Shown: positions 18,184 through 26,938 of the stretch, one piece after another
How positions within the stretch are numbered: position 1 is the stretch's first letter
Layout: the number at the start of each line of letters is the position of its first letter
Origin: Mycolicibacterium palauense
GTDB taxonomy: Bacteria; Actinomycetota; Actinomycetes; Mycobacteriales; Mycobacteriaceae
Assembly (NCBI RefSeq): GCF_002592005.1
Contig: NZ_NVQF01000004.1
Coordinates: 62,001 to 126,000, forward strand
Direction of reading: 5' to 3'
Length of the DNA: 64,000 nt
The notes under the pieces: generated by a model
The model's database searches: none
Told to the model about the DNA's origin: nothing
Seen by the model: the letters and a program-made list of their open reading frames with translations, nothing else
Program-made: the position numbers and the translations under genes

Positions 18184-18468
18184 ATGGAACGGATCGGGAT
18201 CCGCGAGCTGCGCCAGAACGCCAGCGCCTGGGTGGCTCGCGCCCAAAGCGGCGAGACCATCGAGATCGCCAACCACGGCCGCCTCGTCGCCCGCCTCGTA
18301 CCGGTCGGCGACACCGACACCGACCGCGAAGCGCTGATCGCCGCCGGCCGCCTCTCCCCTGCTGCAAAGCGCGGCAGACTCTTCGACACGGCCGATCTAC
18401 TCGAACACGACGACGACACCACGCCCTCGATCTCGGAGGTCCTCCAGCAGCAGCGAGGCGACCGATGA
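18184..18468 (+). CDS. vapB: VapB-type antitoxin (Phd/YefM fold)
   Basis: 94 residues. The N-terminus MERIGIRELRQNASAWVARAQ, then GETIEIANHGRLVARLVPV, is the Phd/YefM DNA-binding fold used by many mycobacterial VapB antitoxins; the acidic tail would wrap the toxin. Leaderless start at 18184. The stop overlaps the vapC start (ATGA). Confidence 0.9.
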   Translation: MERIGIRELRQNASAWVARAQSGETIEIANHGRLVARLVPVGDTDTDREALIAAGRLSPAAKRGRLFDTADLLEHDDDTTPSISEVLQQQRGDR

Positions 18469-18959
18469 TCTACCTCGACACCTCCGCCATGGTGAAACTC
18501 GTTGTCCGCGAGAATGAGTCCGAAGCTCTCATCGACTGGATCAACGACCTCACCGACTCCGAATTCGTCGAGTCCGCTCAGCGAGGAGTCCGCCCGGCGC
18601 GCACCGACTGCTGCACCGCCGAGATCGGACGCATCGAACTGCTGCGCGCGGCACTGCGCGTCGGAAACACCGCCCAACCCATCGCCCGAGGGACCCAGGA
18701 GGCGGCGACTGCCGAGCCGGACGCGGCGGTGGCGGCACGGCGGGTCCTCGAACGGGTGGACGTCCTGTTGATGACTCCGGAGATCAGCACGCTCGCCGAG
18801 ACGGTCGCGCCGGCCGACCTGCGCACGCTCGATGCCGTGCACCTGGCCACCGTCCTGGCCAATCAATCGATCGTGTCGACGGTGTGCGCCTACGACCACC
18901 GCTTGATCGAAGCCTGCGCCCATCACGGCATCGAGGTCGCCTCCCCCGGCGCCAACTGA
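18465..18959 (+). CDS. vapC: VapC PIN-domain ribonuclease toxin
   Basis: 164 residues. PIN-domain acids are in place: Asp5 in MIYLDTSAMVKL, Glu in TAEIGRIELLRA, Asp in LRTLDAVHLATV, and Asp in CAYDHRL. VapC toxins cut specific RNAs (tRNA or rRNA) in the cytosol. It is longer than usual because of an insert around residues 40-50 (ESAQRGVRPARTD). It overlaps vapB by 4 nt. Confidence 0.92.
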   Translation: MIYLDTSAMVKLVVRENESEALIDWINDLTDSEFVESAQRGVRPARTDCCTAEIGRIELLRAALRVGNTAQPIARGTQEAATAEPDAAVAARRVLERVDVLLMTPEISTLAETVAPADLRTLDAVHLATVLANQSIVSTVCAYDHRLIEACAHHGIEVASPGAN

Positions 18960-18978
18960 CACGACCGGCATCGCATCG

Positions 18979-18993
18979 CGGGGACGTGCCGTC
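18979..18993 (-). repeat. Dispersed motif (minus: GACGGCACGTCCCCG)
   Basis: Overlaps the TGA stop of the DUF4031 gene and runs in its direction; lies in the convergent gap with vapC. Confidence 0.7.
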
Positions 18994-19729
18994 ACCGCTG
19001 GTCACTGAGTTCGACGATGTGCCAACGTGTTCCGGGAGTCGCGGCGACGACATGGCGGGGGAACTCCCGCGGTCCCCGAACACCCGACAACGGCGAACAG
19101 CCACGCCCACGCCCACGCCGCCGGCACAGGAACCCGCCGGTGACCTCAGCATCGAATGGGCGCGTGAAGAACTGCACGCCGACCCCGGTCAGCCGCGACA
19201 ACGCCTGCACCTGCTCCCAACTCGGATACAGCTGCCCGGCCTCCCACTGGTCGACCGCGGGCTCCTCCACTCCGCATGCACGGTCCACCTCGGGTCCGTA
19301 CAGCGCCCTGGCGTCCAGAGCGGCAGTGATCGCCCGCGGCGAGAGCAGACCCTCGCGCCACGCCCGGAACGCCTCGTCACCGTCACTCATCCCGACCCCG
19401 GCGTGCACGGCGTCCAGGGCGGCCCGGTGACGGGCGTCGATGATGGCCACCGCCTGCCGACTGCTCACCTCGACTGCGCCCAGGGCCACCGCCTGGCGCC
19501 GCTTCCCCTCGGTGACGTCGTAGTGCCAGTTCTGCGCGGCACGGCTCCCCGGCTTCGCCGTGAACGGCTTGCCGGTCTTGGTGGGGTCCTGAAACCAACT
19601 GCGCCGCAACTCAAGGCGGGCCGCGAAGGCGTGCAGCTCGTCTTGGCTGTCGGCGAACAGGTGCGACCAGGTGCTGCTCAAGCGGCCCACGCGGGCCGGG
19701 ATCCGCGCATCATCGACGTAGACCGTCAC
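18992..19729 (-). CDS. DUF4031 protein with C-terminal helix-turn-helix-like part
   Basis: 245 residues. The first roughly 85 match the DUF4031 pattern: MTVYVDDARIPA, a WSHLFAD block, FQDP, then WHYDVTEGKR. DUF4031 is a small domain common in actinobacterial phages and plasmids, without a known reaction. The middle (DQWEAGQLYPSWEQVQAL) looks like a helix-turn-helix, and the tail is Arg-rich. GTG start overlaps the hydrolase stop. Last gene of a nine-gene overlapping operon. Confidence 0.75.
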   Translation of the reverse strand: MTVYVDDARIPARVGRLSSTWSHLFADSQDELHAFAARLELRRSWFQDPTKTGKPFTAKPGSRAAQNWHYDVTEGKRRQAVALGAVEVSSRQAVAIIDARHRAALDAVHAGVGMSDGDEAFRAWREGLLSPRAITAALDARALYGPEVDRACGVEEPAVDQWEAGQLYPSWEQVQALSRLTGVGVQFFTRPFDAEVTGGFLCRRRGRGRGCSPLSGVRGPREFPRHVVAATPGTRWHIVELSDQR

Positions 19730-20691
19730 GACGCCACCCCTGCCAGAACCGGCGCCGCCGCGGACTCGGCGGCCTCTGAGCTCGGGCGCAGCGCCCCGTC
19801 GAGACCCGACGCACGCCGAATGGCCCGGTGCACGACCGCTGCCGCCTCTTGCGGCAGCATGTGCCCGGCCCTCGGCACGTGCACGTGTTCAGCGCCGGGA
19901 ATCCCCGCAGCCAGGTCACGGGAGTGGATCGCGGGGGTCAGCGGATCATCCCCGCCGGAGACCACCACGGTGCGAGCCCGGATCGTGGCCAGCGTCGGGT
20001 ACTGGTCGTAGTCCCGCAACGCCGGCAGGAAACCCACTGCGGTGGCCACCGACACCGCAGCCAGCGCGTCAGCGGCCACCGCGGCCACCGTCGCCGCCGA
20101 CGCCGCACCGCGCCGCCACCGGCCCAGCGTCGCGCACAGCGGCCCGGTCAGCGCCTTGACCGCCTGCTCGGGAGCCCTGTCGACCATCCCGAACAACGCC
20201 GCGGTCGCCGGGGTCCCCAACAGCCGCCCCATGCCCCTCTGCGGCAGCTTGCCGGCCGCGGTCGCCAACAACACCAGACCGACGGGATCCACGGGCCGTC
20301 GGCACGCCGGCAAGCCGAGGTAGCCCAGCGCGGTCATCCCACCCATGGAGTGGCCCACCAACGTCACCGACCCGCCGACCTGCATCGCCACCAACACCTG
20401 CGCGAGGTCCTCGGCGAGGCGCTCGATGCGATAGCTGCACATCGGCGCCTGACCGGACCTGCCGTGGCCCCGGTGGTCGTAACTGATCACCCGCACCGCG
20501 TCCCCGAACCGGTCCACCAGAGCGTCGATCTGACCCGCCCAGCACAACTGAGACAGGCACAGCCCGTGCACGAACACCACGGTGTGCCCGGCTGCGCGAC
20601 CCCCTACCTCGCGCACCGACAGCCGCACACCGTCATCCGCGACCACTGAGACCTCGCGGCACCGCCGCGCACTCGCCCCGTCCGTGTTCAC
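19726..20691 (-). CDS. Alpha/beta hydrolase
   Basis: 321 residues. Classical fold markers: HG in VVFVHGLCLSQ, nucleophile elbow GHSMGG, acid in VSGGDDPLTPA, and catalytic His in PRAGHMLPQE. An esterase, lipase or related hydrolase in the cytosol; the substrate cannot be read from sequence. GTG start at 20691. An ordinary metabolic-type hydrolase inside a phage-like operon is unexpected. Confidence 0.85.
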   Translation of the reverse strand: MNTDGASARRCREVSVVADDGVRLSVREVGGRAAGHTVVFVHGLCLSQLCWAGQIDALVDRFGDAVRVISYDHRGHGRSGQAPMCSYRIERLAEDLAQVLVAMQVGGSVTLVGHSMGGMTALGYLGLPACRRPVDPVGLVLLATAAGKLPQRGMGRLLGTPATAALFGMVDRAPEQAVKALTGPLCATLGRWRRGAASAATVAAVAADALAAVSVATAVGFLPALRDYDQYPTLATIRARTVVVSGGDDPLTPAIHSRDLAAGIPGAEHVHVPRAGHMLPQEAAAVVHRAIRRASGLDGALRPSSEAAESAAAPVLAGVAS

Positions 20692-20704
20692 GACCCATCG
20701 CCTC

Positions 20705-21604
20705 CTACGCCGACGCCCTGACATCCTCTGCACTGCAATGGCTTTCCGAACGGCTCCCCGCAGCCTCCACGGCGGATAACGCACCGGCGAGGTCGTCGAC
20801 GGCCTTCTGCGCCGACGTGAGCGGATTGGCGTACCCCTCGGTGATCCGATGGGCAACACGAGCCAGGCTCCCGTGCGCAGCCACCATCGCGGCGACCTCA
20901 CGCAGCGCCTGCAGCCCGATCGCGCCGTGCCGCGGCGGCCGATCCACCGACGTGAAGTCGATGGGCGCCCCCAGCGCCTCACGCACCAGATCCAGCTGCC
21001 GCTCCAACTCGGTGGCATCGGGCAACTCGGCGATGCGCCGCGCCACCCGCGCGTCGGCTTCCTCGCGCGCTTTCCGCTGCTCCACCTCGCGCGCGGCCTT
21101 CTGCTCGGCGTCCACCGCTTCGGCGCGCAACGTGTCGTACCGGGCGAACACCGACCGCACCGCGTCCCAGTCCGGGTGGTGATCGGTCTTGACCGTCGCC
21201 GGCTGGTGGATCGCCATCCGGGTCACCGACCGCCCCGGCGACATCAACCCCCAGCCCTCCGGCAGCTCCCCGGCACGCACGATGTCCGGATCGGAGACCA
21301 CCAGCCACCACTGATGGCACTGGTCGGCCCACGCGTCGGCCTTACCGGTCTTGCGGCCCAGCTCGGCTACCCAGTCAGACCGCGACACCTTGATCTCGTG
21401 ACCGACAAGCTGCCGGCCGCTGGTGGTGGTGAACCCGACGTAGATGGCATCGCAGCGGCGCCCCGCACCGTAGCCGCCGTTCATCCCGACCTCGGGAACG
21501 AAGATCCCGCCGGGAAGCCGGCGTGACGGCTCGATGTAGTGGCGCCGCAGACGGCCCAGCAGCTCACCGGCCGTCATCGTCGAGCCAACACGCTTGCCTG
21601 CCAT
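20705..21604 (-). CDS. MmcB-like DNA-processing nuclease-fold protein
   Basis: 299 residues. The N-terminal half contains CDAIYVGF, then GHEIKVSRSDWVAEL and WWLVVSDPDIV, the pattern of MmcB/RecB-like PD-(D/E)XK proteins (Asp, E-x-K). The C-terminal half is a long Glu/Arg helix, probably a coiled coil, plus a helical tail. It may act in DNA repair or restriction. It is separated by 6 nt from the gene upstream. Confidence 0.6.
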   Translation of the reverse strand: MAGKRVGSTMTAGELLGRLRRHYIEPSRRLPGGIFVPEVGMNGGYGAGRRCDAIYVGFTTTSGRQLVGHEIKVSRSDWVAELGRKTGKADAWADQCHQWWLVVSDPDIVRAGELPEGWGLMSPGRSVTRMAIHQPATVKTDHHPDWDAVRSVFARYDTLRAEAVDAEQKAAREVEQRKAREEADARVARRIAELPDATELERQLDLVREALGAPIDFTSVDRPPRHGAIGLQALREVAAMVAAHGSLARVAHRITEGYANPLTSAQKAVDDLAGALSAVEAAGSRSESHCSAEDVRASA

Positions 21605-21610
21605 CGCCGT

Positions 21611-21991
21611 CTACCTCACGTCGGTCACGTCGATCGGAAGCCAGTTGCGCATCGACACGAGCCATCGCTCGTCGCGAACCAACTCCGCGAGCTCCTGGCA
21701 CTGCTCGTCGGTGTCCACACCCCAGCCCTGCCCGATGACGTTGACCGGCCCACGCACCCCCGAGCGCCAATCCAGCACCGTGTACTCCAGCGCACCGCGC
21801 CGCCGAAACGGCGCCTGCCGGGTGAGCACGACGACCTCTTCACCGGCCACCCCACGCACCGACCACCATTGCCGCTCGCGACCCAGCCTGACCCGCTGCC
21901 CAACGGCCATCGCCGCCGCCGGCATCGGCTCGACCTGGTAGTACAGCCCCTGCGCGCTGCGCTCGGCGTTGGTGATGGTGTCGGTCGTCAT
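21611..21991 (-). CDS. Hypothetical protein, 126 aa
   Basis: A beta-rich soluble protein (VGQRVRLGRERQWWSVRGV, EEVVVLTRQ). No family recognised. Its start overlaps the stop of the DUF5131 gene by 4 nt (ATGA), so it is translated with it. Confidence 0.65.
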   Translation of the reverse strand: MTTDTITNAERSAQGLYYQVEPMPAAAMAVGQRVRLGRERQWWSVRGVAGEEVVVLTRQAPFRRRGALEYTVLDWRSGVRGPVNVIGQGWGVDTDEQCQELAELVRDERWLVSMRNWLPIDVTDVR

Positions 21992-23127
21992 GACGGTCCT
22001 CCGTGACTGTGTGCGAGTGCTTCCACTGGGCTAGTACCGACCCGCTCACCTGTTTCCGTCACCGCCGCCGGGTACTGATCCCAGGTCCGCCCATCCAAGT
22101 CACGGCCGGCGCGCCGCTTGCCGACCCGCACCGCGATGGTGTCGCGGTCGAGCATCGCGGTGTTGGTGGTGCACTCTCCGGGCTCCAGCAGCCGAGTCTG
22201 CGCACCGCGCATCCCGGACGCACCCGGCGAAGGCACGCGCACCGTCGGCGACATCCGCCCGCCGCAAGGGTGGTCGTAGGCGCGGCCGAAGGCGAGGGTG
22301 TCGTCGTCGACGACCGGGACCGGCCGGTATTCGCCGTACTGCTTGAAGTGGAACGCGACGTCGGCCTGCAGGCACTGATCACGCACCCCACGCGCCCAGT
22401 CCGGATGCAGGGGACGCGCTTTCGGCCCGGATTCGCCGCCGACGATGACCCAGTGCAGGACCTCACGCACCCGCAGGCGGCGCCCATCCCAGGCCGGATG
22501 ATCCTGCGGCGGAGACCATTTCCGGAACGCCTCGCACAGGTCGACGTGTTCGAGCAGTGGTTCCATCGACAGGTAGCGCACGGCCGCCGGGGTGTCCAGC
22601 AGAGCCGGAATGCGCCGGTTGGCCCAGTACTGGCTCTCAACGCTCACACCTAGCCACACATTCGGCAGGAACCCCTGCCGCTGCCCGTGATTGGGCCAGT
22701 ACTGCTCACGCGACGGCCGCCGAGCCATCACGTCCTCACCGAACACCGTCACGGTGGTCCAGAACTTCGGGCTTCTCAGCAGGGACCGCATCCTGGCGTG
22801 CCGCTTGGTCAGCACCTGGAAGGTATGCGTGGCGCAGCTCTGCATCACCGCGAACACCTCGGCGATGTACTCGTCGGGCACGGCGTCGTGGAAAAGGTCC
22901 CCCGTGGAGCAGACGAACACCTTGCGCGGCGCCCGCCACCGCATCGGCTGGTCGAGCCGATCCGGCCACAAGGTGACGTCGAAACCGTTGGGCCACGCCG
23001 AGGTTCCCGCGAATCGGCGGGCATGCGCAGCGGCGTAGCAGTTGTCACAACCAGGCGACACGGGTGCACACCCGGTGACGACGGGCCACGTCGAGTCGGT
23101 CCATTCGATCTTGCTCCGAGCCCCCAT
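21988..23127 (-). CDS. DUF5131 / phage Gp37-Gp68 family protein
   Basis: 379 residues. The start SKIEWTDSTWPVVTGC and the Cys cluster CAPVSPGCDNCY are the hallmarks of this phage-associated family, which resembles radical-SAM proteins in its Cys spacing. Further family blocks: FVCSTGDLFHD, FQVLTKR, WLGVSVE, YLSMEPLLE, VIVGGESGP. Function is not established; a role in nucleotide or DNA modification is plausible. TGATG overlap with the upstream gene. Confidence 0.85.
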   Translation of the reverse strand: MGARSKIEWTDSTWPVVTGCAPVSPGCDNCYAAAHARRFAGTSAWPNGFDVTLWPDRLDQPMRWRAPRKVFVCSTGDLFHDAVPDEYIAEVFAVMQSCATHTFQVLTKRHARMRSLLRSPKFWTTVTVFGEDVMARRPSREQYWPNHGQRQGFLPNVWLGVSVESQYWANRRIPALLDTPAAVRYLSMEPLLEHVDLCEAFRKWSPPQDHPAWDGRRLRVREVLHWVIVGGESGPKARPLHPDWARGVRDQCLQADVAFHFKQYGEYRPVPVVDDDTLAFGRAYDHPCGGRMSPTVRVPSPGASGMRGAQTRLLEPGECTTNTAMLDRDTIAVRVGKRRAGRDLDGRTWDQYPAAVTETGERVGTSPVEALAHSHGGPS

Positions 23128-23372
23128 CAGCGCACTCCCTCGACCCTCGACACCAACGGATAGGCCGGGGCGCACCCGCGGCCAGCGGCATGGGTCAGCG
23201 CATCTACCGCGGCCCCTTTCGGTAGCAGCCACCGCACCGGACCCCGCCAACCGCAGCTGCAGCGGGCCTGGCGCCGGCGGTAGCCGAGGAACGCCAGCAC
23301 ACTCACCACACCGGTCGTGTCGACACCTCCGGCGCGGGCCTCCAGCTCAGACCCCAGATCAACGTCGTTCAT
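23127..23372 (-). CDS. Hypothetical protein, 81 aa
   Basis: MNDVDLGSELEARAGG, then a region with CSCGWRGPVRWLLPKG and a later Cys. Small and basic, with a short Cys pair. No family recognised. Overlaps both neighbours and is part of the operon. Confidence 0.6.
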   Translation of the reverse strand: MNDVDLGSELEARAGGVDTTGVVSVLAFLGYRRRQARCSCGWRGPVRWLLPKGAAVDALTHAAGRGCAPAYPLVSRVEGVR

Positions 23373-24105
23373 CGAATCCTCCTGCCGTGACACTGATTCC
23401 GTGGTGGGCGGCGACTGCTGCGAGCACTGAGCACGGCGCGGTCACCACGCACTCACACGAGCCGATCCCGCCTTCGTGCTCGCCGGCCCACGCCCCCGCG
23501 ATGAAGGTGCACGACCAGCACGCCACGGCCGACTCCGGACACACCATGACCCCCGGACCGTGCGCTTCCTCGGCGCCGCCATCCCAACACTGCTCGCAGA
23601 TGACCGCGATCGGCCGGTGCCGGCAGATGTGGGCCAGCAGATCCGACAGGAACCCAGGCTCCGGATCCGGAGCCTGGCCCTGATACCTGGCCAGGACCGC
23701 GGACAGGATGTTCGGCATCAGATCGGGATCGTTGCCACCGGCCAGGATCAGTGCCCGATCGGTGGGATCGGCACGGTAGTAGTCGATCTCCTGACCCGTG
23801 CTGCCCAGATACAGTGCCACGATCCACCCGCACCGCTCGCACCGCCGCGAGTTCAGCTGCGGGTTCCCGTACTCGAACCGGCCCCACTTGCGCGCCAGTG
23901 TCACCCGTTCCCCGCACACACCGAACACCTCGACATCACGCGCGAGACGCCCGGCGCGCACCCCGGCGTCGATCGCCGGAAGCGCCTCCAACAGATCCAC
24001 GGCGTGCCGGCGGTCGCGCCCCGGCCCGACACCGAACCTGTCGGCCAACGACATGTCCGTGGATCCGGCCACCGCCTCCCCTTCCACCCCATGCTGCTCA
24101 CTCAT
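23359..24105 (-). CDS. Cys-rich hypothetical protein, 248 aa
   Basis: 248 residues with several Cys pairs (CERCGW near 90, CEQCW near 170, then C-x-x-C in VACWSC and SCECVV), suggesting bound zinc. No enzyme motif. Overlaps both neighbours in the operon. Confidence 0.6.
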   Translation of the reverse strand: MSEQHGVEGEAVAGSTDMSLADRFGVGPGRDRRHAVDLLEALPAIDAGVRAGRLARDVEVFGVCGERVTLARKWGRFEYGNPQLNSRRCERCGWIVALYLGSTGQEIDYYRADPTDRALILAGGNDPDLMPNILSAVLARYQGQAPDPEPGFLSDLLAHICRHRPIAVICEQCWDGGAEEAHGPGVMVCPESAVACWSCTFIAGAWAGEHEGGIGSCECVVTAPCSVLAAVAAHHGISVTAGGFDERR

Positions 24106-24631
24106 CGAAAACCAACACAGCAGCGGTTGATTCGTTCTGGGCGTGCACCGCGCGCACACCGATCACGTGGCGGTAACCCTCGCTGTACCAGCCGCACCGG
24201 CACAGCACCGAACGGTGACGGGGACAGCCCGCGTGATACCGGGTGACCGCAGCGCGCAGCGACGGGTGGGCAGGCCCAGCGAGCGCGAGGCTGCCCGTCG
24301 CGGCGGGGTGACCGTTCCACCTGTGCACCACCGCGTGACCGAGGTCAGCCAGAAGCACGGTGAACGCGTCGAGCTCGTCGACTGCCAAAGGATTGCGCGG
24401 ACCTCGCGCACCGCGACCGGTCCCGTAGTCGACCTTGGTGACGTCGACGACGATCACGACGCGACCACCCCAGCCCGCCGGGATGAACCGCATGTTCCGG
24501 TTGCCGTGCGAGGCGAGACCATCGCCGTGATGCTGCAGGATCGCAGCCTCGGGCTGCTCGGTCTCATACAGCCACGCCAAACCGCTGCGTAGCGCGCCGC
24601 GGTGCGCCTCGACACTCACACCGACACTCAC
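24098..24631 (-). CDS. Hypothetical protein, 177 aa
   Basis: GTG start (24631) overlaps the ASCH-gene stop, with GAGGTGG upstream. The protein has a beta-strand core (RVVIVVDVTKVDYG), and the tail holds CPRHRSVLCRCGWYSEG, a possible zinc site. A frame reading further upstream exists but lies over the ASCH gene. No family recognised. Confidence 0.6.
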   Translation of the reverse strand: MSVGVSVEAHRGALRSGLAWLYETEQPEAAILQHHGDGLASHGNRNMRFIPAGWGGRVVIVVDVTKVDYGTGRGARGPRNPLAVDELDAFTVLLADLGHAVVHRWNGHPAATGSLALAGPAHPSLRAAVTRYHAGCPRHRSVLCRCGWYSEGYRHVIGVRAVHAQNESTAAVLVFDE

Positions 24632-25176
24632 TGAGCCACCTCGCAGCGCTGCACCACGTCCGGCGGCGGCACCCACAGCCCCTGCGACCCGCGACATGCA
24701 ACGGGCTCCGGCAGCGGGCGAGCGTTCTCGAGAATCAGGTGCGCGACGCGGCGGCGTTCCCGTCCGCCGTGCTCGGTGTAGGACGACTCGCCCCAGGGCT
24801 TGCAGCACCCTATGTCGGGGTGGACGTCAACGAGGTCGACGACGCCGACGAACGCTCCCGCCGCTACCCCCGCGACCTTCTCCGCCGCGGCGGCCGCGAA
24901 CAGCCACTCGGGCAGCGCTCCGTGCTGGATGACGTTGTTGCCGGGGTGCTGTCGCGCCCACTGCGTGCGGACCAGTTCCGACTGGCCACCACGCTCGGAC
25001 CAGCGCCCGCCGGCGTGGATCAACAGTCGGCCGCGATGCGCCCACGCCTGTGTACGGTTTTCGACGTTCTTGCCTGCCGACACGATCGCCCAGGCCCAGG
25101 GTTGCTGCACCGTGATGGCCCGGACGGCGGTCTGCGGCACGCTCGGTGAACACGCGTTGGGACTGCGGTTGCGCAT
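24628..25176 (-). CDS. ASCH-domain protein
   Basis: 182 residues. AITVQQPWAWAIVSAGKNVENRT, then HRGRLLIHAG and a late VVDLVDVH block, follow the ASCH fold, a PUA-like RNA-binding domain found in phage and plasmid genes. It probably binds RNA or modified nucleotides. Strong ribosome site AAGGAGG; first gene of the nine-gene operon that runs to 18992. Confidence 0.8.
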   Translation of the reverse strand: MRNRSPNACSPSVPQTAVRAITVQQPWAWAIVSAGKNVENRTQAWAHRGRLLIHAGGRWSERGGQSELVRTQWARQHPGNNVIQHGALPEWLFAAAAAEKVAGVAAGAFVGVVDLVDVHPDIGCCKPWGESSYTEHGGRERRRVAHLILENARPLPEPVACRGSQGLWVPPPDVVQRCEVAQ

Positions 25177-25498
25177 GGCGACACCTCCTTGGATGCCGCA
25201 AATCGTAACAACGCCACGAGCTGGATTTAGGTGCTGCGTACTGGTCTTTTTACCCGACGAGTCATCCACTTTCCCGCAGGTGGGCATGTTGTCGACTCTG
25301 GCGGCAGGCCTACCAGCAGCGACGGCACGTCCCTGAGTCGCGCCGCCCGCCGCGTCGGGTTCAGGCGGGGGAGCTCACGTCACTTCGAGGTTGCCTCGCG
25401 CGTTGCGGAGAACGCTCAGCACCGGCACCGTCGGCCGCCACACCGGCCAGCAGCCGAGGCGGCACGTGCCACTGATCGATAAGGGGCGGGTGACGCTC
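25177..25498. other. Intergenic region with one dispersed motif
   Basis: 321 bp holding the promoter side of the ASCH operon and the 3' end of the 91-aa gene. Contains the motif copy at 25321-25335. No gene seen. Confidence 0.5.
25321..25335 (+). repeat. Dispersed motif (GACGGCACGTCCCTG)
   Basis: Intergenic, 145 bp upstream of the ASCH operon start and pointing away from it. Confidence 0.6.
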
Positions 25499-25774
25499 TT
25501 ACTGCCCGGCGGCGACGCCGTGAAGGCGTTCCTTGGCCGCATCGGCGCTCTTGCTGTCCTGCAGGATCAGCCGGATCAGCTCTTGGCGCGCGGTCGGGTT
25601 GAACGGATCGTCGTGCAGCTCGTCGCAGGCGATCTTGAGTTCGCGGGAGTACCCGCGCACGAGGGCGATGTCGGAGTCGGCGGTGGGCAGCTGCACGACG
25701 CGCGTGGCGGTGGGCTTGTCGCGGGAGGATCCGAGCGCCGTCAGGGACGTGATGCGGGGCGACTTCCTAGCCAT
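25499..25774 (-). CDS. ACDELHDDP-domain protein, 91 aa
   Basis: A basic N-terminus (MARKSPRITSL) precedes a helical domain with IACDELHDDP followed by AR and a leucine-rich helix. The same block occurs in the 89-aa protein at 46150-46419. Soluble and small, function unknown. It is divergent from the EspR-like operon, 192 bp away. Confidence 0.6.
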   Translation of the reverse strand: MARKSPRITSLTALGSSRDKPTATRVVQLPTADSDIALVRGYSRELKIACDELHDDPFNPTARQELIRLILQDSKSADAAKERLHGVAAGQ

Positions 25775-25954
25775 GCCGCATTCATACCAATACTTCTGTA
25801 TGTCCGCAACGTGTACTCATGTAAACAGATTCCCCTCAAGTGCACACTCCGACGATCTTGAAGCCAGCCGCAGCGAACACCACCCTGCCGACAAAAACCC
25901 CCTGAACAGCACCAACGCGCAGCGACGACCTCTGGTCTAATATCAGTACACGAC

Positions 25955-25990
25955 TAGGGTCGGCATATGAAACGAGAGTATATTGACTGA
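25955..25990 (+). promoter_or_regulatory. Leaderless promoter and 7-codon upstream ORF before the EspR-like gene
   Basis: A -10 box TAGGGT (25955-25960) lies 6 nt before ATG 25967, which opens MKREYID and stops at 25990. The TTG start of the regulator (25983) lies inside this small frame. A leaderless uORF that overlaps the main start would let its translation set expression of the operon. Confidence 0.5.
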
Positions 25991-26432
25991 CGTAACGGCG
26001 TCTGAGAACGCTGAACCGTCCGAATTGGCGATCAAGCTGAACAAGCTCTTCGACACGATGCGCAAGCCGTCCGACCCGCCACTGTCCAACGTCGCGGCCG
26101 CCGAAGCCATCACCGCCAAGACCGGCGTCTCCATCAGCGCCGCCTACCTGTGGCAGCTGCGCAGCGGAGTGAAGACCAACCCCACGGTCACCCATCTGCG
26201 CGCGATCGCACAGTTCTTCGGAGTGACCCCCTCCTACCTCATCGACCCCGGCATCGACCCCGAGATCGACGCCCAGCTCAACCTGCTCCAGGCCATGCGC
26301 GACGCTGGCGTCCGTGATCTCGCCATGCGCGCCTCAGGACTCACCCCACAAGCCCTCAACAGCCTGCGGGCTATGGTCGATCACGCGCGGCAGTTGGAGC
26401 AGCTGCCGCCCGTGAACACTTCGGGGGAATAG
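25983..26432 (+). CDS. EspR-like XRE-family regulator
   Basis: 149 residues from a TTG start. LAIKLNKLFDTM, then ISAAYLWQLRSGVKTNPT and AIAQFFGV, line up with EspR of M. tuberculosis (RLNRLFDT, YLSQLRSGNRTNP), including a C-terminal helical dimerisation part (QAMRDAGVRDLAMRA). EspR is a nucleoid-associated regulator of ESX-1 genes. Here the gene leads an operon with an ImmA peptidase, which suggests an ImmR-like repressor removed by proteolysis. Confidence 0.85.
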   Translation: MTDVTASENAEPSELAIKLNKLFDTMRKPSDPPLSNVAAAEAITAKTGVSISAAYLWQLRSGVKTNPTVTHLRAIAQFFGVTPSYLIDPGIDPEIDAQLNLLQAMRDAGVRDLAMRASGLTPQALNSLRAMVDHARQLEQLPPVNTSGE

Positions 26433-26437
26433 CCACG

Positions 26438-26938
26438 ATGGCGGTATCCAATGAGGACATGCTCGTGATGGCGCGCGAGCTGCCCATCCCCGTCCCCTGG
26501 GACAGGGACGCCTTCATCGCGAACCTCGCCGAATACCGCGGCCGGCCGATCCACCTGATCCCCACCGACACCGCGGCTCTGGCCGGAAGCCCCTGCGGAC
26601 TGTGGCTCACCCGCGAGCACGACGACATCATCCTGCACGAAATCGGCACCTCCGACTACCACATCGACCAGATCGTCTGCCACGAAATCGGCCACATGAT
26701 CCTGGGCCACGGCCGCAACCGCGCCTTCGGCGCCGACCGCGACCGCGAGGTCGAGATGTGCCGCCAAGTGATGCCTGCCATCGACCCCGCCGCGGTCCAC
26801 GCGGTCCTGGGCCGCACCGACTTCGCCAGCGACCAGGAACGCGACGCGGAGATGTTCGCCAGCATCCTAATGATCGCCGCCGCCGAACGCGCCGACCACC
26901 AGTCGATGATGCGAAGCGTCTTCTTCCGATCCAGATGA
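26438..26938 (+). CDS. ImmA/IrrE-family metallopeptidase
   Basis: 166 residues. Zinc site HEIGHMILGH near residues 82-91, with a downstream Glu in RDAEMFASIL. In mobile elements, ImmA cuts the partner XRE repressor in response to a signal, so the EspR-like protein just upstream (5-nt gap) is the likely substrate. Stop overlaps the next start (ATGA). Confidence 0.9.
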   Translation: MAVSNEDMLVMARELPIPVPWDRDAFIANLAEYRGRPIHLIPTDTAALAGSPCGLWLTREHDDIILHEIGTSDYHIDQIVCHEIGHMILGHGRNRAFGADRDREVEMCRQVMPAIDPAAVHAVLGRTDFASDQERDAEMFASILMIAAAERADHQSMMRSVFFRSR

